A DNA stretch of 64,000 bases from Pieris napi (lineage: Eukaryota; Arthropoda; Insecta; Lepidoptera; Pieridae): the NCBI RefSeq assembly GCF_905475465.1, contig NC_062259.1:4102501-4166500 (forward strand), written 5' to 3'. Positions 22,757 to 34,177 of the stretch are shown piece after piece (the first letter of the stretch is position 1; every line of letters begins with the position of its first letter). Made by a program: the position numbers and the translations under genes. Under the pieces are notes generated by a model. That model was not told the origin of the DNA, did no database searches, and worked only from the letters and a program-made list of their open reading frames with translations.

Positions 22757-23051
22757 GCCGTGTTGGCCTAGTGGCTTGAGTGTGTGACTGTCATCCCTAA
22801 GCTCGTAAGTTCGAGCCCCGGCTGTGCACCAATGGATTTTCTTTCCATGTGTGCATTTAAGAATAGCTCGAACGGTGAAAGAAAACATCGTGAGGAAACC
22901 GGCTAGCCTTAGACCCAAAAAGTCGATGGCGTGTGTGCACAGGAGGCCGATCACCTCCTTGCCTATTAGATTGACAAATGATCACAATACAGTTATCTGA
23001 GGTCCAGATCTAAAAAAAAGGTTGTAGTACCACTGATTTATTTATTTTTAG
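22757..23051 (+). mobile_element. tRNA-derived SINE, family A, plus orientation
   Basis: The head has a pol III A-box-like 'TGGCCTAGTGGCTTGAG' and a B-box-like 'GTTCGAGCCCCGG', followed by a tRNA-unrelated body. The 3' end reads ggttgtagtaccactgatt and then a TTTA-rich tail. Matching copies lie at 25241-25543 and 40656-40928 (minus), with a partial copy at 44070-44252 (plus). It sits in the intron between exons 7 and 8. Confidence 0.85.
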
Positions 23052-23201
23052 TATAAAAAACGCAATTAATTTTAGTGAACGTGTATGTATATACATGTTT
23101 AGTTACATACTATCCGTGTTTAGTAGAGGAGCACACTTAAATTAATAATAAAAAGACTCAAATGAAAAAAAAAAAACTACAAAATGTCTTCAAAAACTCA
23201 C

Positions 23202-23363
23202 TTTGTACTAGAATCAATTTTTCCTTCTTTATTGTACCAAACAACGCTACGAGGCCAGGGTGGCACCACTATCTGACATCCCAGTGAAAGATGATCGCAA
23301 ATTCTTACAAACTGATCTTCAAGCTCCTTGGTGAATATTGGCGGAGGATCCGGTGTGAGGCCG
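23202..23363 (-). CDS. giant titin-family protein, exon 7 (first half of an Ig domain)
   Basis: The exon encodes 'GLTPDPPPIFTKELEDQF', then 'DHLSLGCQIVVPPWP' and 'SVVWYNKEGKI', giving the first cysteine and the tryptophan of an Ig domain. The acceptor is ttgcttag and the donor ACAAA|GTGAGT. Phases 2 and 2 match exons 6 and 8. The open frame continues upstream into the intron to 23479, but the splice site and the domain boundary both indicate the shorter exon. Confidence 0.85.
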
Positions 23364-23702
23364 CTAAGCAACAAGAGAATAAGGTCAGATGCACATAGAC
23401 AACACGCCATGTGATCACACGCTGTAACATCCAATCGATTTGGATCGGCGTGTTGTGGATGTCGTGATGATGACGTCATGCGTCAATGCTTTCGAGTTTT
23501 TGACACGAATGTCAATTTATATACTTAGATATTTTTGGATTTATTTGGCGAAATGAACGACGAACAATTAATTGAGTTGGTGAAACAATATTCTGTTTTA
23601 TATGACATGAGATTACCTCAATACAAGGACAAAAACAGGGAGTTAGGATGTTGTTAGTTAATACAAATAACCTGCTAATCAATTCAGTTTATTAGAAAAA
23701 TA

Positions 23703-23935
23703 CAGGGTTGGCCAGAAAGATTTGCGAATTTGAAAAAAAAAATAAAAAAAAACTAAATACAATACACAACATTTTTTATTTCAATTAAAATAGACATCTG
23801 GGAAATTTATTTCTTAAAAATAACATCATCCAGGTGTGCACCATTGCGCTGCAAACATTCCTCGAATCTGAACCTCAAATTGGTAAAAACTTGCTGGCAC
23901 ATTGCGCGGGGAATAAATCAGCTAAATGACTTTTG
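23703..23935 (-). mobile_element. 3' end of a Tc1/mariner-type transposon (transposase C-terminus)
   Basis: On the minus strand a short frame ends 'FEECLQRNGAHLDDVIFKK' and stop. This is a typical C-terminus of IS630/Tc1-mariner-like transposases in insects. It is followed by an AT-rich tail and a terminal 'acagggttggccagaaag' motif at 23703. The rest of the transposase is missing. Confidence 0.55.
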
Positions 23936-24283
23936 AATTTGCAAGCGTGTCGTGGTGTCGCGTGTTGGTAATGTGCACGATGGACATCGGGTGTCGACAC
24001 GACACGTCGCGTCGCGTTTTAGTAGTATGTTTCCGCCTTAAGGCATTTAGAAGCCAGTATATAATGTATACGGGTTAAGTATAAATGCCTGTGCCTTACT
24101 ATGAAATAATGGCGTTTTGATTGATTATGATTAGTCAAGAAAGAAACTGGCAACCGACAATTAACATAAAGCTAGAACTGTAATATCAACAAATGTCCTC
24201 GACAATCCTGCGGCGCCATAAATTCAAATATCAAACATTGTTGCCCTGACAGTTGCGTTGTGTCCGTGTGTCACTTTCATACT

Positions 24284-24529
24284 AGAGTCCGCGCCACCAC
24301 TGAATGCCGATAGACGCGGCGCTAGCGAGTAGCGCGGCGTAGCACGTTGCTAGTGCTAGGTGCAAGGCTATTTTTCCCCAACGTAACATAAATTAATAAG
24401 AAATTCGCGAACCACTCTCCAAGCTTTGCTTCTAATGTTTCACCTTAAAACGACTAAAATAATATTTCACTGTAACGACAAATTTAGTTCCAGGATTTTC
24501 CGTCGGCAATGAGTGGTGGCGCGGACTCT
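24284..24529. mobile_element. 246-bp MITE with ~26-bp terminal inverted repeats
   Basis: The left end AGAGTCCGCGCCACCACT matches the reverse complement of the right end ending at 24529, and the match continues through ~26 bp with a few mismatches. Flanking ACT trinucleotides on both sides suggest a 3-bp target duplication. The interior is unusually GC-rich near 24310-24350. There is no coding capacity. Confidence 0.8.
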
Positions 24530-25023
24530 ACTCATACTCGTATATAAATGTGTCAAACGGAGAGGGAAATAGGAAATATTTGACAATTAGGAACAAAGGG
24601 ATTAATTAATTGCCAATATCGTGTATTTTTAATTAAATTCCTTTTATTTAGGGTCTTCTGTAGAGACCAGATTGTGTTTTGTATAAACATCCTTCGCTTT
24701 TTCGTATTAACGTAAATATCTGCTGAGGGAGTATTAAGTCGGCTCTATATTAATAGAGTAATATTGATTTAAAAAAAGTAAATTGCATCTAACAAAAACA
24801 CGAGCTTCCATGTAGCAGCTTACAATCCGCTATTATTTTAATATTCTGTTTTCGAGATATAAAAGAGGGATTCGGTTTTACAATGCATCGACAAAGGACA
24901 TTCGCAGATAAATACTATTTCATTGGAAATGAAAATAACCCAAAAAAAGCAGTTTCCGAAATGGTGGTTTTAAACTATTTATTAATTAAATCTAGTTAAA
25001 GTTCAAAAGGCAAAAAGACTTAC

Positions 25024-25199
25024 CCAAAACTTGGCTTATCTGATCCTTCCTTGGTGCGTCCAATGACATGTACCTTCGATGAGGAATAGGCCCTCCCCAT
25101 ACAATTGATTGCCTCGCAGGTGTAAGTGCCAAGGGAGGTAGGGTCATCAGCATTGGCTGTTAGTGCAAACACGTCACCGGCTTTTATTTCTCTACTGTC
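25024..25199 (-). CDS. giant titin-family protein, exon 6 (second half of an Ig domain)
   Basis: The exon encodes 'DSREIKAGDVFALTANADD' and 'TSLGTYTCEAINCMGRAYSS', the second half of the Ig begun in exon 5, then a short linker ending 'DKPSFG'. The acceptor is cttacag and the donor TTTTGG|GTAAGT. It enters in phase 0 and leaves in phase 2. Confidence 0.88.
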
Positions 25200-25240
25200 C
25201 TGTAAGATAAACAAAATGTTTATTCTTGTAATATTATATT

Positions 25241-25543
25241 AAATAAATAAATCATTGGCGGTACAACCTTTTTAGGTCTGGGCCTCAGATTTCTGTATCT
25301 GTTTCATGATCATTTGGTAATCATGGGCAAGTACTTGGATCAGCCTTCTGTGCCTGACGCACGTCGTTGACTTTTTGTGTCTAAGGCAAACCGGTTTCCT
25401 CATGATGTTTTCCTTCACCGTTCGAGCGAATGTTAAACGCACATAGAAAGAAAGTCCATTGGTGCAGCCGGGGATCGAACCAACGACTCATGACTCTCAG
25501 GGACGAGAGTCGCACGCTGAAGCTACTAGGCCAACACTGCTCA
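25241..25543 (-). mobile_element. tRNA-derived SINE, family A, minus orientation
   Basis: The reverse complement of this stretch matches the SINE at 22757-23051 over the whole length: tRNA-like head near 25543, body with the 'gaaaacatc' motif, and a tail ending in TTTATTTA-type repeats at 25241. It lies in the intron between exons 5 and 6. Confidence 0.85.
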
Positions 25544-25752
25544 TTGTAATATTATATACCTTAGATCCTCCACAAACTCATGAATATTATAGCACTTTAG
25601 AAGTTGCTATTAGTTTAATAATACTTCTTACTAAACCAAAAGTAATGCATTAAATTCGATTTAATAAAACAAAAAACCTAGTCCCGAAAAGCGTTAGAAA
25701 TGTCACTGGGACGCGAATTTTGCAATGTCCATGCAATATAATATTAGCTCAC

Positions 25753-25877
25753 CTTAAACCACCTCAGTACAGGAGTGGGGACTCCAATAACCTTACACTC
25801 CAGCGACACTGTTCCCTGTTCTGTGAGTATGGCGCGTAGTTCTTCTACAAACTCCGGACGTTTGTACGCCTTGGGTA
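25753..25877 (-). CDS. giant titin-family protein, exon 5 (first half of an Ig domain)
   Basis: The exon encodes 'VPKAYKRPEFVEELRAILTE' followed by 'VSLECKVIGVPTPVLRWFK', the first half of an I-set Ig with cysteine and tryptophan present. It is a near twin of the exon 9 and exon 10 Ig domains. The acceptor is attttag and the donor TTTAAG|GTGAGC; it enters in phase 1 and leaves in phase 0. Confidence 0.88.
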
Positions 25878-26114
25878 CTAAAATATTCAACATAGATGAT
25901 ATATTAATATCAGAGGATGGATAAGTGCACCTCAATTGGTTTACTAAATATTTTGCGCTTAAATCCTGGGTTAAGTCGAAAATTTAGTAACAAATGGTAT
26001 TTTTAGTTTGGTCTCAGGTTGGTGTTGTGGTGAACACCCCCAAGATGATGAGTATTAAAAGCTGTCGGTCCTTCTTCATGATAATCTATTTGTGTCAAAC
26101 ATCCGTCCCATGTA

Positions 26115-26445
26115 CATATATGTCAACGTAAAATTGTAAAAACCGTTAGATTGTAATCTATCTCGCGAGATTATAAACTGTCGAAAGATTGTGAACCTCA
26201 GATTACTGCTTACAATTTAACGTATTATTATTCGGTAGATTGTACTATACTAACTTAGTTATCATTCAAACTTCTTTGGTCAATTCTGTAATTAATTTTA
26301 CTTCCCAACAATTTCATATAACTACCGAATAATAATACGTTAAATTGTAAGCAGTTTGTTGAGGTTCACAATCTTTCGACAGTTTACAATCTCGCGAGAT
26401 ATATTACAATCTAACGGTGTTTACAATTTTACAGTGACATATATA
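26115..26445. mobile_element. foldback MITE with ~123-bp terminal inverted repeats
   Basis: The left arm (26115-26238) and right arm (26322-26445) are reverse complements with only a few differences. They are separated by an 83-bp AT-rich spacer. Each arm holds a palindromic ATCTCGCGAGAT core. There is no open frame. It lies in the intron between exons 4 and 5. The superfamily is not determined. Confidence 0.9.
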
Positions 26446-26680
26446 CTATATCCCTTATGTGTATAGTAAGAGAAATCACGCTTTTACACGTGACAATGTT
26501 CGTACTAATTATGATAATTGGTTTGGCGTTCGGGGGTCACGCCTGTCGAAAAGTAATTTTGTCACAAGCTCCTGGATATTATTAAAGTATATCCTATAAC
26601 TAAGTAACAAAATCATATTAAAGGAAACGAAGTTTGCGGGGGCGGCTAGTAAATAATAAAAGTAATGGTATATAATTTGA

Positions 26681-26934
26681 CGACTCATTGGTCTAGTGGT
26701 TAGTACCCCAGACTGCGAATCCATGGGTCCCGGATTCCATCCCCGGCTGAGGCGAACATCGATGTGATGAGCATTTGGTGTTGTTCTTAGGTCTTGGGTG
26801 TTTAAATATGTATTTATATGTATATCTATCTATAATATGTATGTATATCCGTTGCCTAGTACCCATAACACAAGCTTCACCAGCTTAGCATGGGACTAGG
26901 TCAAATGGTGTGAATTGTCTTTTAAAAAAAAAAA
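26681..26934 (+). mobile_element. tRNA-derived SINE, family B
   Basis: A pol III head ('TGGTCTAGTGGTTAG' A-box and 'GGATTCCATCC' B-box) is followed by a body of a type common in lepidopteran genomes and a poly(A) end at about 26924-26934. It is unrelated in sequence to SINE family A in this window. Confidence 0.8.
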
Positions 26935-27356
26935 TGGTTGTTTGTAAAGTAGGTTTACGATCGAGATGTTTACGTGATAACGTCTTATTGGTGATATAAG
27001 TTTTTGGGAAGTAAGGAATTAATGAAGATAACAATTTTTTCAAATTTTAAATTACATCTATCGTTTTATTCACACTTTTGATGATAAATTTCGGGTGTAA
27101 AATGACAAGTTTACTTATTCGACTATGATATACATTTTTCTTCATACATTCACGGAATGACTGGCAGCGCTCGAGATGAGACGGGAGATCGGTCCGTCTC
27201 TCTCTCGTTATACCTGCGATCGCGCTCGTGAGGTTTTGGTGTGACACAAGTTTCTGAACATGTCACCCGACTAAAACGATTTTAAAGACGTTATCACGTC
27301 AAAAAAAAAAATATTATCATTTTTATTATCAGTTGAAGAAATTCAATTAAAACTTA

Positions 27357-27590
27357 GTAGGGTTAGGGTTAGGGTAGTAGGACTCCTTTCTCCGCATTTA
27401 GACTCCTAATTGGTCCGTTGTGCGTACGAGTCCTGGCTAATTTAGCCAGCCTAGCTCCTTCCAGAAGCACAGAAGTCTCCTGGGCACTTCACAGGCTTCC
27501 CGGAGCGACCTCACCGTTCCGAGGATTTTTTCACGTTGATTAGCCACAGCCTCGCATTCCAGGACTACGTGGGTGACTGTTTCCTTTTCT
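27357..27590 (-). mobile_element. 3' fragment of a non-LTR retrotransposon
   Basis: The minus strand reads 'KETVTHVVLECEAVANQREK' and continues to 'CFWKELGWLN' and a stop, which is the C-terminal part of a jockey/R1-type LINE polyprotein. Past the stop the element ends in (CCCTAA) repeats at 27357-27376. It is severely 5'-truncated. Confidence 0.7.
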
Positions 27591-28467
27591 TAAAACTTAG
27601 TATTTAAAGTAATTAAAAAAAACTTACTAATTACTAATTATTAATCGACGTTAAATATCTCTCAAAATTATTTAGGCCACCCGCTACCCTCCTTATTATT
27701 TATTTTTAATAAATTGTTTTGGAACGAAACTAAAATACCTAAATAAATGCGTGTAATATACATTTGAATACAATTTTTTACTAAACGGATGATGTATTTC
27801 TTAAATTCAGGGAAATTACGAAATATTGCGCTTGGTTAAAAGTAAGGCATTGTTGTAAAATTTATGATAAGCATTTTATATTATTTGTTTGTAAGTTACA
27901 AATAAATTAGTAATATTGAAACAATAGAAATTACCTTGGCATATTTATGTCAGCATACAATTGTTTTTAATGATTTCTTGGTATTATAATAACCAAGTTT
28001 TGATATGGGCTAACAGAATTCGGAGGAAAGAAACAAACAACAGTATAATGACAACCATTTTTTAAGTGTTCAAATAATTCATTTATCATGAACAATACCA
28101 ATTTTCACTTTTATTCGACTTCAGGGCATACATAGGTACGGGTTTACTGAAAGCATCCCTCACAGGCACCCCTCCACCAAGTAGTGCATTTATGCACTAC
28201 TTGGTGGAGGTCGCAAAAAAGGAGAAAAAAGCAGAAAAGGAGACGCAAAAAAGGAGGTCCATGTAATCCGTACCAGAAGGTGGAGAGGTGGAAAAATATT
28301 ATAAAATTTCGTTGAACAAATGAAAAACAGGCAAGTCCGGAACAAGATAGAATGGTGGCCTTTTTATGTTGAAACTGTTTGTTTATTTTTGTAACATATC
28401 TCCATATTAATTTATTTTATATAGAAAAGACGACCTATATAACTGGAATGCTTTTATGAAAATATAC

Positions 28468-28648
28468 CTAATACATTGAGATGTGCAGAGCAGCTGGCTC
28501 TTCCTCCTAGGTTTTCAGCAGTACAGGTCCACCTTCCAGCATCGTCTACGCTGACTGTCGCAACATCTGCGCACCAGAAGTTGCCGTCGCGTACCAGAGC
28601 AATCCTCTCCGCCTCCAGAAGTCGACGCTCATTACGATACCATGTCAC
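28468..28648 (-). CDS. giant titin-family protein, exon 4 (second half of an Ig domain)
   Basis: The exon encodes 'VTWYRNERRLLEAERIALV', 'GNFWCADVATVSVDDAG' and 'RWTCTAENLGGRASCSA', which is the tryptophan-to-G-strand part of an Ig domain started in exon 3. The acceptor is atttcag and the donor TTAG|GTATAT. It enters in phase 0 and leaves in phase 1, matching exon 5. Confidence 0.85.
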
Positions 28649-28867
28649 CTGAAATAAATGTTGGTAGTGAAAAGAATCTAGAACAGTATCTAGAAAAACT
28701 TGAAAAGATTAAGCGGCCCATACAAGCAATTATCATTTTTAATTTCTTGTAGTTAAAACCCAAACGGTAAAGCCTGATCCCACTTGTATAGATAAATTAC
28801 CAGAAAATAGATATCTAAAACCTCAGGAACTAATACTTCGAATAACAATTATATTGTGTACATAATA

Positions 28868-29452
28868 GTCCTTTATAGTCTAGTCGACAAGTTGAAAATG
28901 GAACAAAATAGAGATACTGCTCTTAAAATTATGTGCGATAGCTCATTGGATCCGGAATGACGTCTAGAAAAATGTGCTAAAAGCGTGTATTAGCACATAA
29001 AAAATTGCAAAAGTTATAGACAGTTAAAGATGAAAAAAAAAATACCTTAAATAAATTAATTAATGTGCCGTAGTCGTTTTTGACGCCACGCGCGAATCCT
29101 AAAAATGTCACGCGCAGACCTATTTTCAGCGTTAAATTAAAATTATAAATAATGGAGATAGAATTCCTGGAGCTAAGAGTTTTTTATTGGATTTAATTTC
29201 CTCCTCTTTCAGAATATTTTTTTAAAATTTCTTAAATATTAATAGTTGGTTAAATATTGGCAAAAAACGAAATGCCATTTTTTTTCATCTTTAATTGTTT
29301 ACAACTTTTCCAATTTTTTATGTCCTAATACACGCTTTTGGCACATTTTTCTAGACGTCATTCCGGATCCAATGAGCTATCGCACATAATTTTTAGAGCA
29401 GTATCTCTATTTTGTACCATTTTCCACTTGTCGACTAGACTACGAGGGACAT
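28868..29452. mobile_element. foldback element with ~175-bp terminal inverted repeats
   Basis: The left arm (about 28868-29046) is repeated as its reverse complement at about 29275-29452. The arms share GTCTAGTCGACAAG near the ends, GACGTCATTCCGGATCC inside, and a TTTTTTTTCATCTTTAA inner end. The ~230-bp spacer is non-coding. It lies in the intron between exons 3 and 4. Confidence 0.85.
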
Positions 29453-30248
29453 TTCTAGCATAGATGAAAAGTGTTGAAAAGAAATTATTCCCTTTTCATT
29501 AAAAGCCCCGCGTAAATTGTGATTGTTACGAAAAACAGGTATCTATGACGGAATTTAACCTATTTAAAAGTTTAAAAATAGACGGCAAATGTCTAAAAGT
29601 TATTAATTTTGTATTTAATATTTTTAATTCTGCAATCGATAAATACGATATTAATCTTCATACAAATATACGTTAATACAATACGTTATTCACCAGAAGC
29701 ATTTAATTTTGATGAAGGTGCCCTTGACATTTTGATTTTAATGTATACTTGTATAGGTATTATCAAGGGCAAGGGTGTTTTCATTTATGATTCGGACGAG
29801 CCGTCAAACAACATTTCGCGAGGGGGCGGCTTGAATTAATTAAATGCCCTTTTGTTCAAACCGTCACATATCACAGACGATAGAATTATAGATCTTGTAA
29901 ATTTTTGAAAAACAGAACTCCCACATCGTATTTTAAAATAGAAGAGTTATGTCACACAGTTACGCACGAATTCCGTCGTCGTTCAAGGCTATTTGGGATT
30001 TCTCAATGAGTTTATTACTATAGGAGCGTACATAAAAATGTTTTTGATATATTGAGAACCTCCTTTAGTGGTAGGTTAAAAACAAAACAACGGTATACGG
30101 TCGAGAAGTTCATCAATTTCACATCAAATTTATAGGATAACGACGCTATTGATGTACGTTGCGTAAAAGGTTCAAGGACATGATGTCATGACCTGTCCTG
30201 AAGCCTTGAACCCTTTCAAGGTTAAGGTAAAATACTTTCGCTATCTCT

Positions 30249-30571
30249 TTTAAGGCCGATTTACATTATCTTAGTGTTTAGGAGAGTGCTTTAGGATAGT
30301 ACTTTAGTTGAAACATGTAAACGCTACGCTAAAGAACTTGCCTTTCAAGTTGTACTAATAAAAAAATTTTTTTTTTTTTTAAATTAATTTAAAATACTCT
30401 GGACTGAAATTTGCTAGGCAACCCATATGGATTATATTTATTGACATATTAAATTATATATAAAATAAGTTTCATTAAATAAGCATCTCGGTGAAGGTCG
30501 TTGTATAGCGGGATCTTAGACCATAAAGCACTCTCCTAAACACTAAGATAATGTAAATCGGCCTTTAGAAC
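30249..30571. mobile_element. MITE with ~45-bp terminal inverted repeats
   Basis: The left end AAGGCCGATTTACATTATCT is followed by more matching sequence down to 30295. The right end (about 30520-30570) is its reverse complement, with two or three mismatches at the inner edge. Flanking TTTA/TTTAG sequences could be a short target duplication. The interior is AT-rich and non-coding. Confidence 0.85.
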
Positions 30572-31127
30572 CCTAGATTCGAAACATATGAATTTACACT
30601 GATATATTTATAATTCGCTCAACATGACATAATACAACTTAAACATTTTTACTAAATTCAAATCTGTTTGCATAAAACATGTACGTGACGGTACTACTAG
30701 CTACAGGCTAATTTCAGTACCAGCTTGATTCTATTTTAGTACTTAAAATACTGCTAGAGAATATGTCAACTACTTGATAGTTGTAGTTCAGGTGCTATGA
30801 CCAATTCTTAGAAGCAATCTATAATTAACAAACGAATCAACGGGTAATGAGATGTAGGCGAAATCCTTGGTTGTCTCTTTCCGGTCCGAATGCGAAACCA
30901 CTGCGAATCCGAAGTTGGACTCTTTTTTGTCTTTGTCAAAATTTTTGCCATATCGAATTTTCTACTATTATTGAAGAGTCATAGGAATTTTGTAATGAAA
31001 GATTCCGTTTTATCGAGACTTATGAAATTTTTGTACTTTTGTAATGAATAAAGTGGAAAAGTACTGGATATATTTCAAAAATGCATTCACCTTTCAAATG
31101 CTATACTAATATGGCATAACATTTTTC

Positions 31128-31791
31128 AGTTTCGCGGTCACTTGGAGGGAAAGGCTAAATTAGCCTCCAAAAAGCTTGGTGTGCTCAGCAAGGCGAGGCG
31201 GTACTTTACTCCGGGCCACCGCATGCAACTATATAAAGCGCAAATTCGGCCCCACATGGAGTACTGCTCTCACCTCTGGGCGGGGGCTCCCCAGTACCAG
31301 CTCCTTCCACTTGACCGTATACAACGCAGAGCGGTTCGAATCGTCGACGACCAATCCCTCTCCGAGCGGCTTGATCCTTTGGCGTTGCGTAGAGATGTGG
31401 GGTCACTCTGCGTCTTCTACCGCATTTATTATGGAGAGTGTTCAGAGGAGTTGTTCGGATTAATACCTGCAGCTGAATTTCATCATCGGACGTCGAGACA
31501 GAATACGAAATTGCACCTGTATCACCTCGACGTCCGCCGTTCCACAACTGAGCGTTTTTCAAGGCAGTTTTTGCCGCGCACCACCACTATGTGGAACCAG
31601 CTGCCCACTGAAGTATTTCCGAACCAATTCGACTTAGGGTCCTTCAAGAAAAGAGCGTACCAATTCTTAAAAGGCCGGCAACGCACTCGCGAGTCCTCTG
31701 GCTTTGAGAGTGTCCATGGGCGGCGGTATCACTTAACATCAGGTGAGCCTCCTGCCCGTTTGCCCCCCGTTCTATAAAAAAAAAAAAAATA
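31128..31791 (+). mobile_element. 5'-truncated CR1/jockey-like LINE with intact RT C-terminal frame
   Basis: An open frame from 31142 to 31777 encodes 211 residues typical of the end of lepidopteran CR1-like reverse transcriptases. Motifs are 'LYKAQIRPHMEYCSHLWAG', 'LDRIQRRAVRIVDD', 'TTTMWNQLPTEVFP' and 'FKKRAYQFLKGRQR'. The catalytic RT core is absent, so the copy cannot transpose itself. The 3' end is a run of A's. A diverged relative lies at 48225-48486 on the minus strand. It lies in the intron between exons 3 and 4. Confidence 0.9.
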
Positions 31792-33519
31792 ACACAGTCT
31801 ATAGTTATTTACAAAAAAATATATGGAACCAGGCCTGCGAATCTGGGACCGTCCGCAAGTTATTATTAAAACGATAGTAATCATTCTTTAAAGCTTTTTT
31901 GTATTATTTCTACAGATACATCTGTTGAATGTCTGTTTTATTAAATTTGGCAAAGAAGTCAACTTTTAGATTTTGAATCCATGAACGTGAGGTTTTTTTC
32001 ATCTGGTTTTGGGTTACGAACATACATTTTGCTTTTGCATCATAATTTTATGTGTAAAAATATTTGAGGTTTAAAAATAACATAGGTTTTATACGCAAAC
32101 AATAGAAAAAGGATTACGAGTACTATGGCGCGTTTCGTTTGATTGTGATTGGTGTATTCCAATTACGGGCACGTCCGCCGTTTAGTGTGAACAAAGAAAT
32201 CAAATATGCGCCACAAATATGTTTTAACTTTTTTAAACGATGCATGGTTAAAACATTCTATTTGAAACGCGTTTTCAATTATCGCATGACATTTTAAAGC
32301 TGCTTCCGAGCCTTTGTTTAATAATCTGAACAAAAATAATTCAATTATTTCATTGAAATATGCAAATAGGCTTATGTTCGCAGCTTTTCTCGCTTTCATT
32401 ACTTCGTCACGTGTAAAGCGATTGGCGCGTATTTTTCCTTGTAAATAATAAAATACTGATTGACCATAAAGTTGGTTAGGAAAATAGTTGACAGTCGATT
32501 TTCAGATCACGGCATAATTTGAATCCAAAATAATAACCAGATAATTTGTGAGGCGTGGGGCTAATTTCTTTAACTGCCAATTTATTTCCTTACCTCGGAT
32601 TTCGATAAAATAACGAATGTTGATCTGAGTTGAAATTAATCTGCTTGAAAAGAAATGTTTGTGTTTTTGAGATCAATATATCATCATAGTTTTAACTTTA
32701 AACAGAGATTTTCATTTATGTTAACATCCTTTTAACAACCGCCACCGCACTTTACTCTCGCTACTCATTTAGTATGTTTATTAAAATATGGTAAAATATA
32801 TTTATGATTAAAAGGTTCTACCAAAAAGTTAATGTCAAGCCAAACCACACCTAATGGTTCATTATCGTTTCCATATGTTGATTTTTCGTTAAATGTTGGG
32901 GGCACAATCAGGTCTACGTTGCTATTTTCGTTTGAGCGATCAAATCGCAACAATAGCATGTAAACATACTTTGAAGAAACGAATAACGACATCAAATATT
33001 ATTACGCGTGATTGGAAAAACGAATGCACGTTTATAAAATCACAATTAAACATATGGTTTCGATTTTCATTCTCAGGAAGGCTGTATTATAAAATCATTA
33101 TTTAAAAACATAATGTCATGTCGCTACACTGACATTTTTCCTATATAATAACCCTTTATTAGAATTTTCAAATCGTTTTACCTCGCAAAAAATGTTTCCG
33201 CCATAATCATTAGGTTTGGGTCAGTACAAGAATGAATTAATATTTGAATACAGAGACACATCAAAAAAGAATTTAAATTTATATTATTCCGCAGGTGTAA
33301 TTTCGATCCAATTGACAGCCTTTGAACGTGTCGCACGTCAAGCGACAAGGGCGTAAATTTTAATGTAGACTGTCTAGAATAAAGTTAGTTTAAGGCTTGA
33401 CAAAACATTCATATTCTGAAAATGGCAAAATTGAACCTAAATTGAAAATTAATAACATAGCTCTGTTTTAAATACTTGATTTAGTGCAAGATTATACGGT
33501 ACTTGGAATAATTAGATCG

Positions 33520-33575
33520 AATCTACGATCTCAGGGATGAGAGCGCACGCTAAAGCCACTCGGCCAAGACTCTGT
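33520..33575 (-). mobile_element. fragment of SINE family A head
   Basis: The stretch with GATCTCAGGGATGAGAG and AGCCACTCGGCCAAGAC matches the tRNA-like head of the SINE copies at 25241-25543 and 40656-40928. The body and tail are missing. Confidence 0.6.
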
Positions 33576-33886
33576 TTTAGATCAGAATCAGTGTCAGAAA
33601 AAGTGTACTAGTCCGAATTAATCATACCTTAAAAATAGTTCATACAACTGATAAACAATATACTAACCTAAACAGAGGGAAGCAAAGTAAAAAAAAAACA
33701 ATCCAAAGTTAATTTTTAAGAATTGGGCACATTCGATACATGTCCAGAAGGACTTCTTCTAGTTTATTAAATTCAAATTAAAAAATCATTTAATCATATA
33801 GGTTACACATTGTACACTTATGATCGTCAAAAAAAGAAATGTATTTGAAATGCTTCTAACTTTACATTTAGTGCCAGTTCTCAAAT

Positions 33887-34140
33887 CAAGGGCGTAGAGC
33901 GGAAGAGAAGAACTGGCAACAAAACTCTCCCCCACTCTTTTTAATCGCCATTTTTTTTCTCACAACGTTTGTAAGGAGCTGCAACCATTACACCACGTTC
34001 CACATGACATCTTAAGTAATTAATAATAATAACATAAATTAAAAACAAAAACTTGTCCACTATCAGCAGGAGGCATGGTGAAATAGGAGCACGCACTTAC
34101 TTGCGTGGGTACACGCAAACACATAGTCGAAATAAGATTG
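33887..34140 (+). repeat. unclassified interspersed repeat, copy 1
   Basis: A block with 'tttgtaaggagctgcaacca', 'tgacatcttaagtaat' and 'tatcagcaggaggca' recurs in the same orientation at 63338-63520 with about one difference in ten bases. The upstream part ('aactggcaacaaaactctcc') resembles 3' ends of lepidopteran RTE-type LINEs, but the class is not proven. It abuts exon 3. Confidence 0.75.
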
Positions 34141-34177
34141 ACTCTCATAGCTTTATCACAGTTTAAATGATACTAAC

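Noticed and set aside
22715..22954. Minus-strand 79-codon frame and a possible tRNA gene at 22757
   Set aside because: The tRNA-like head cannot fold as a full tRNA and is joined to the SINE body found in other copies; the frame is an artefact of the SINE.
27357..27376. TTAGGG triplet as an interstitial telomere
   Set aside because: Only three units, placed exactly at the 3' end of a LINE fragment, and insect telomeres are usually TTAGG.
31206..31562. Minus-strand open frame of 118 codons
   Set aside because: Antisense shadow of the LINE reverse transcriptase frame.
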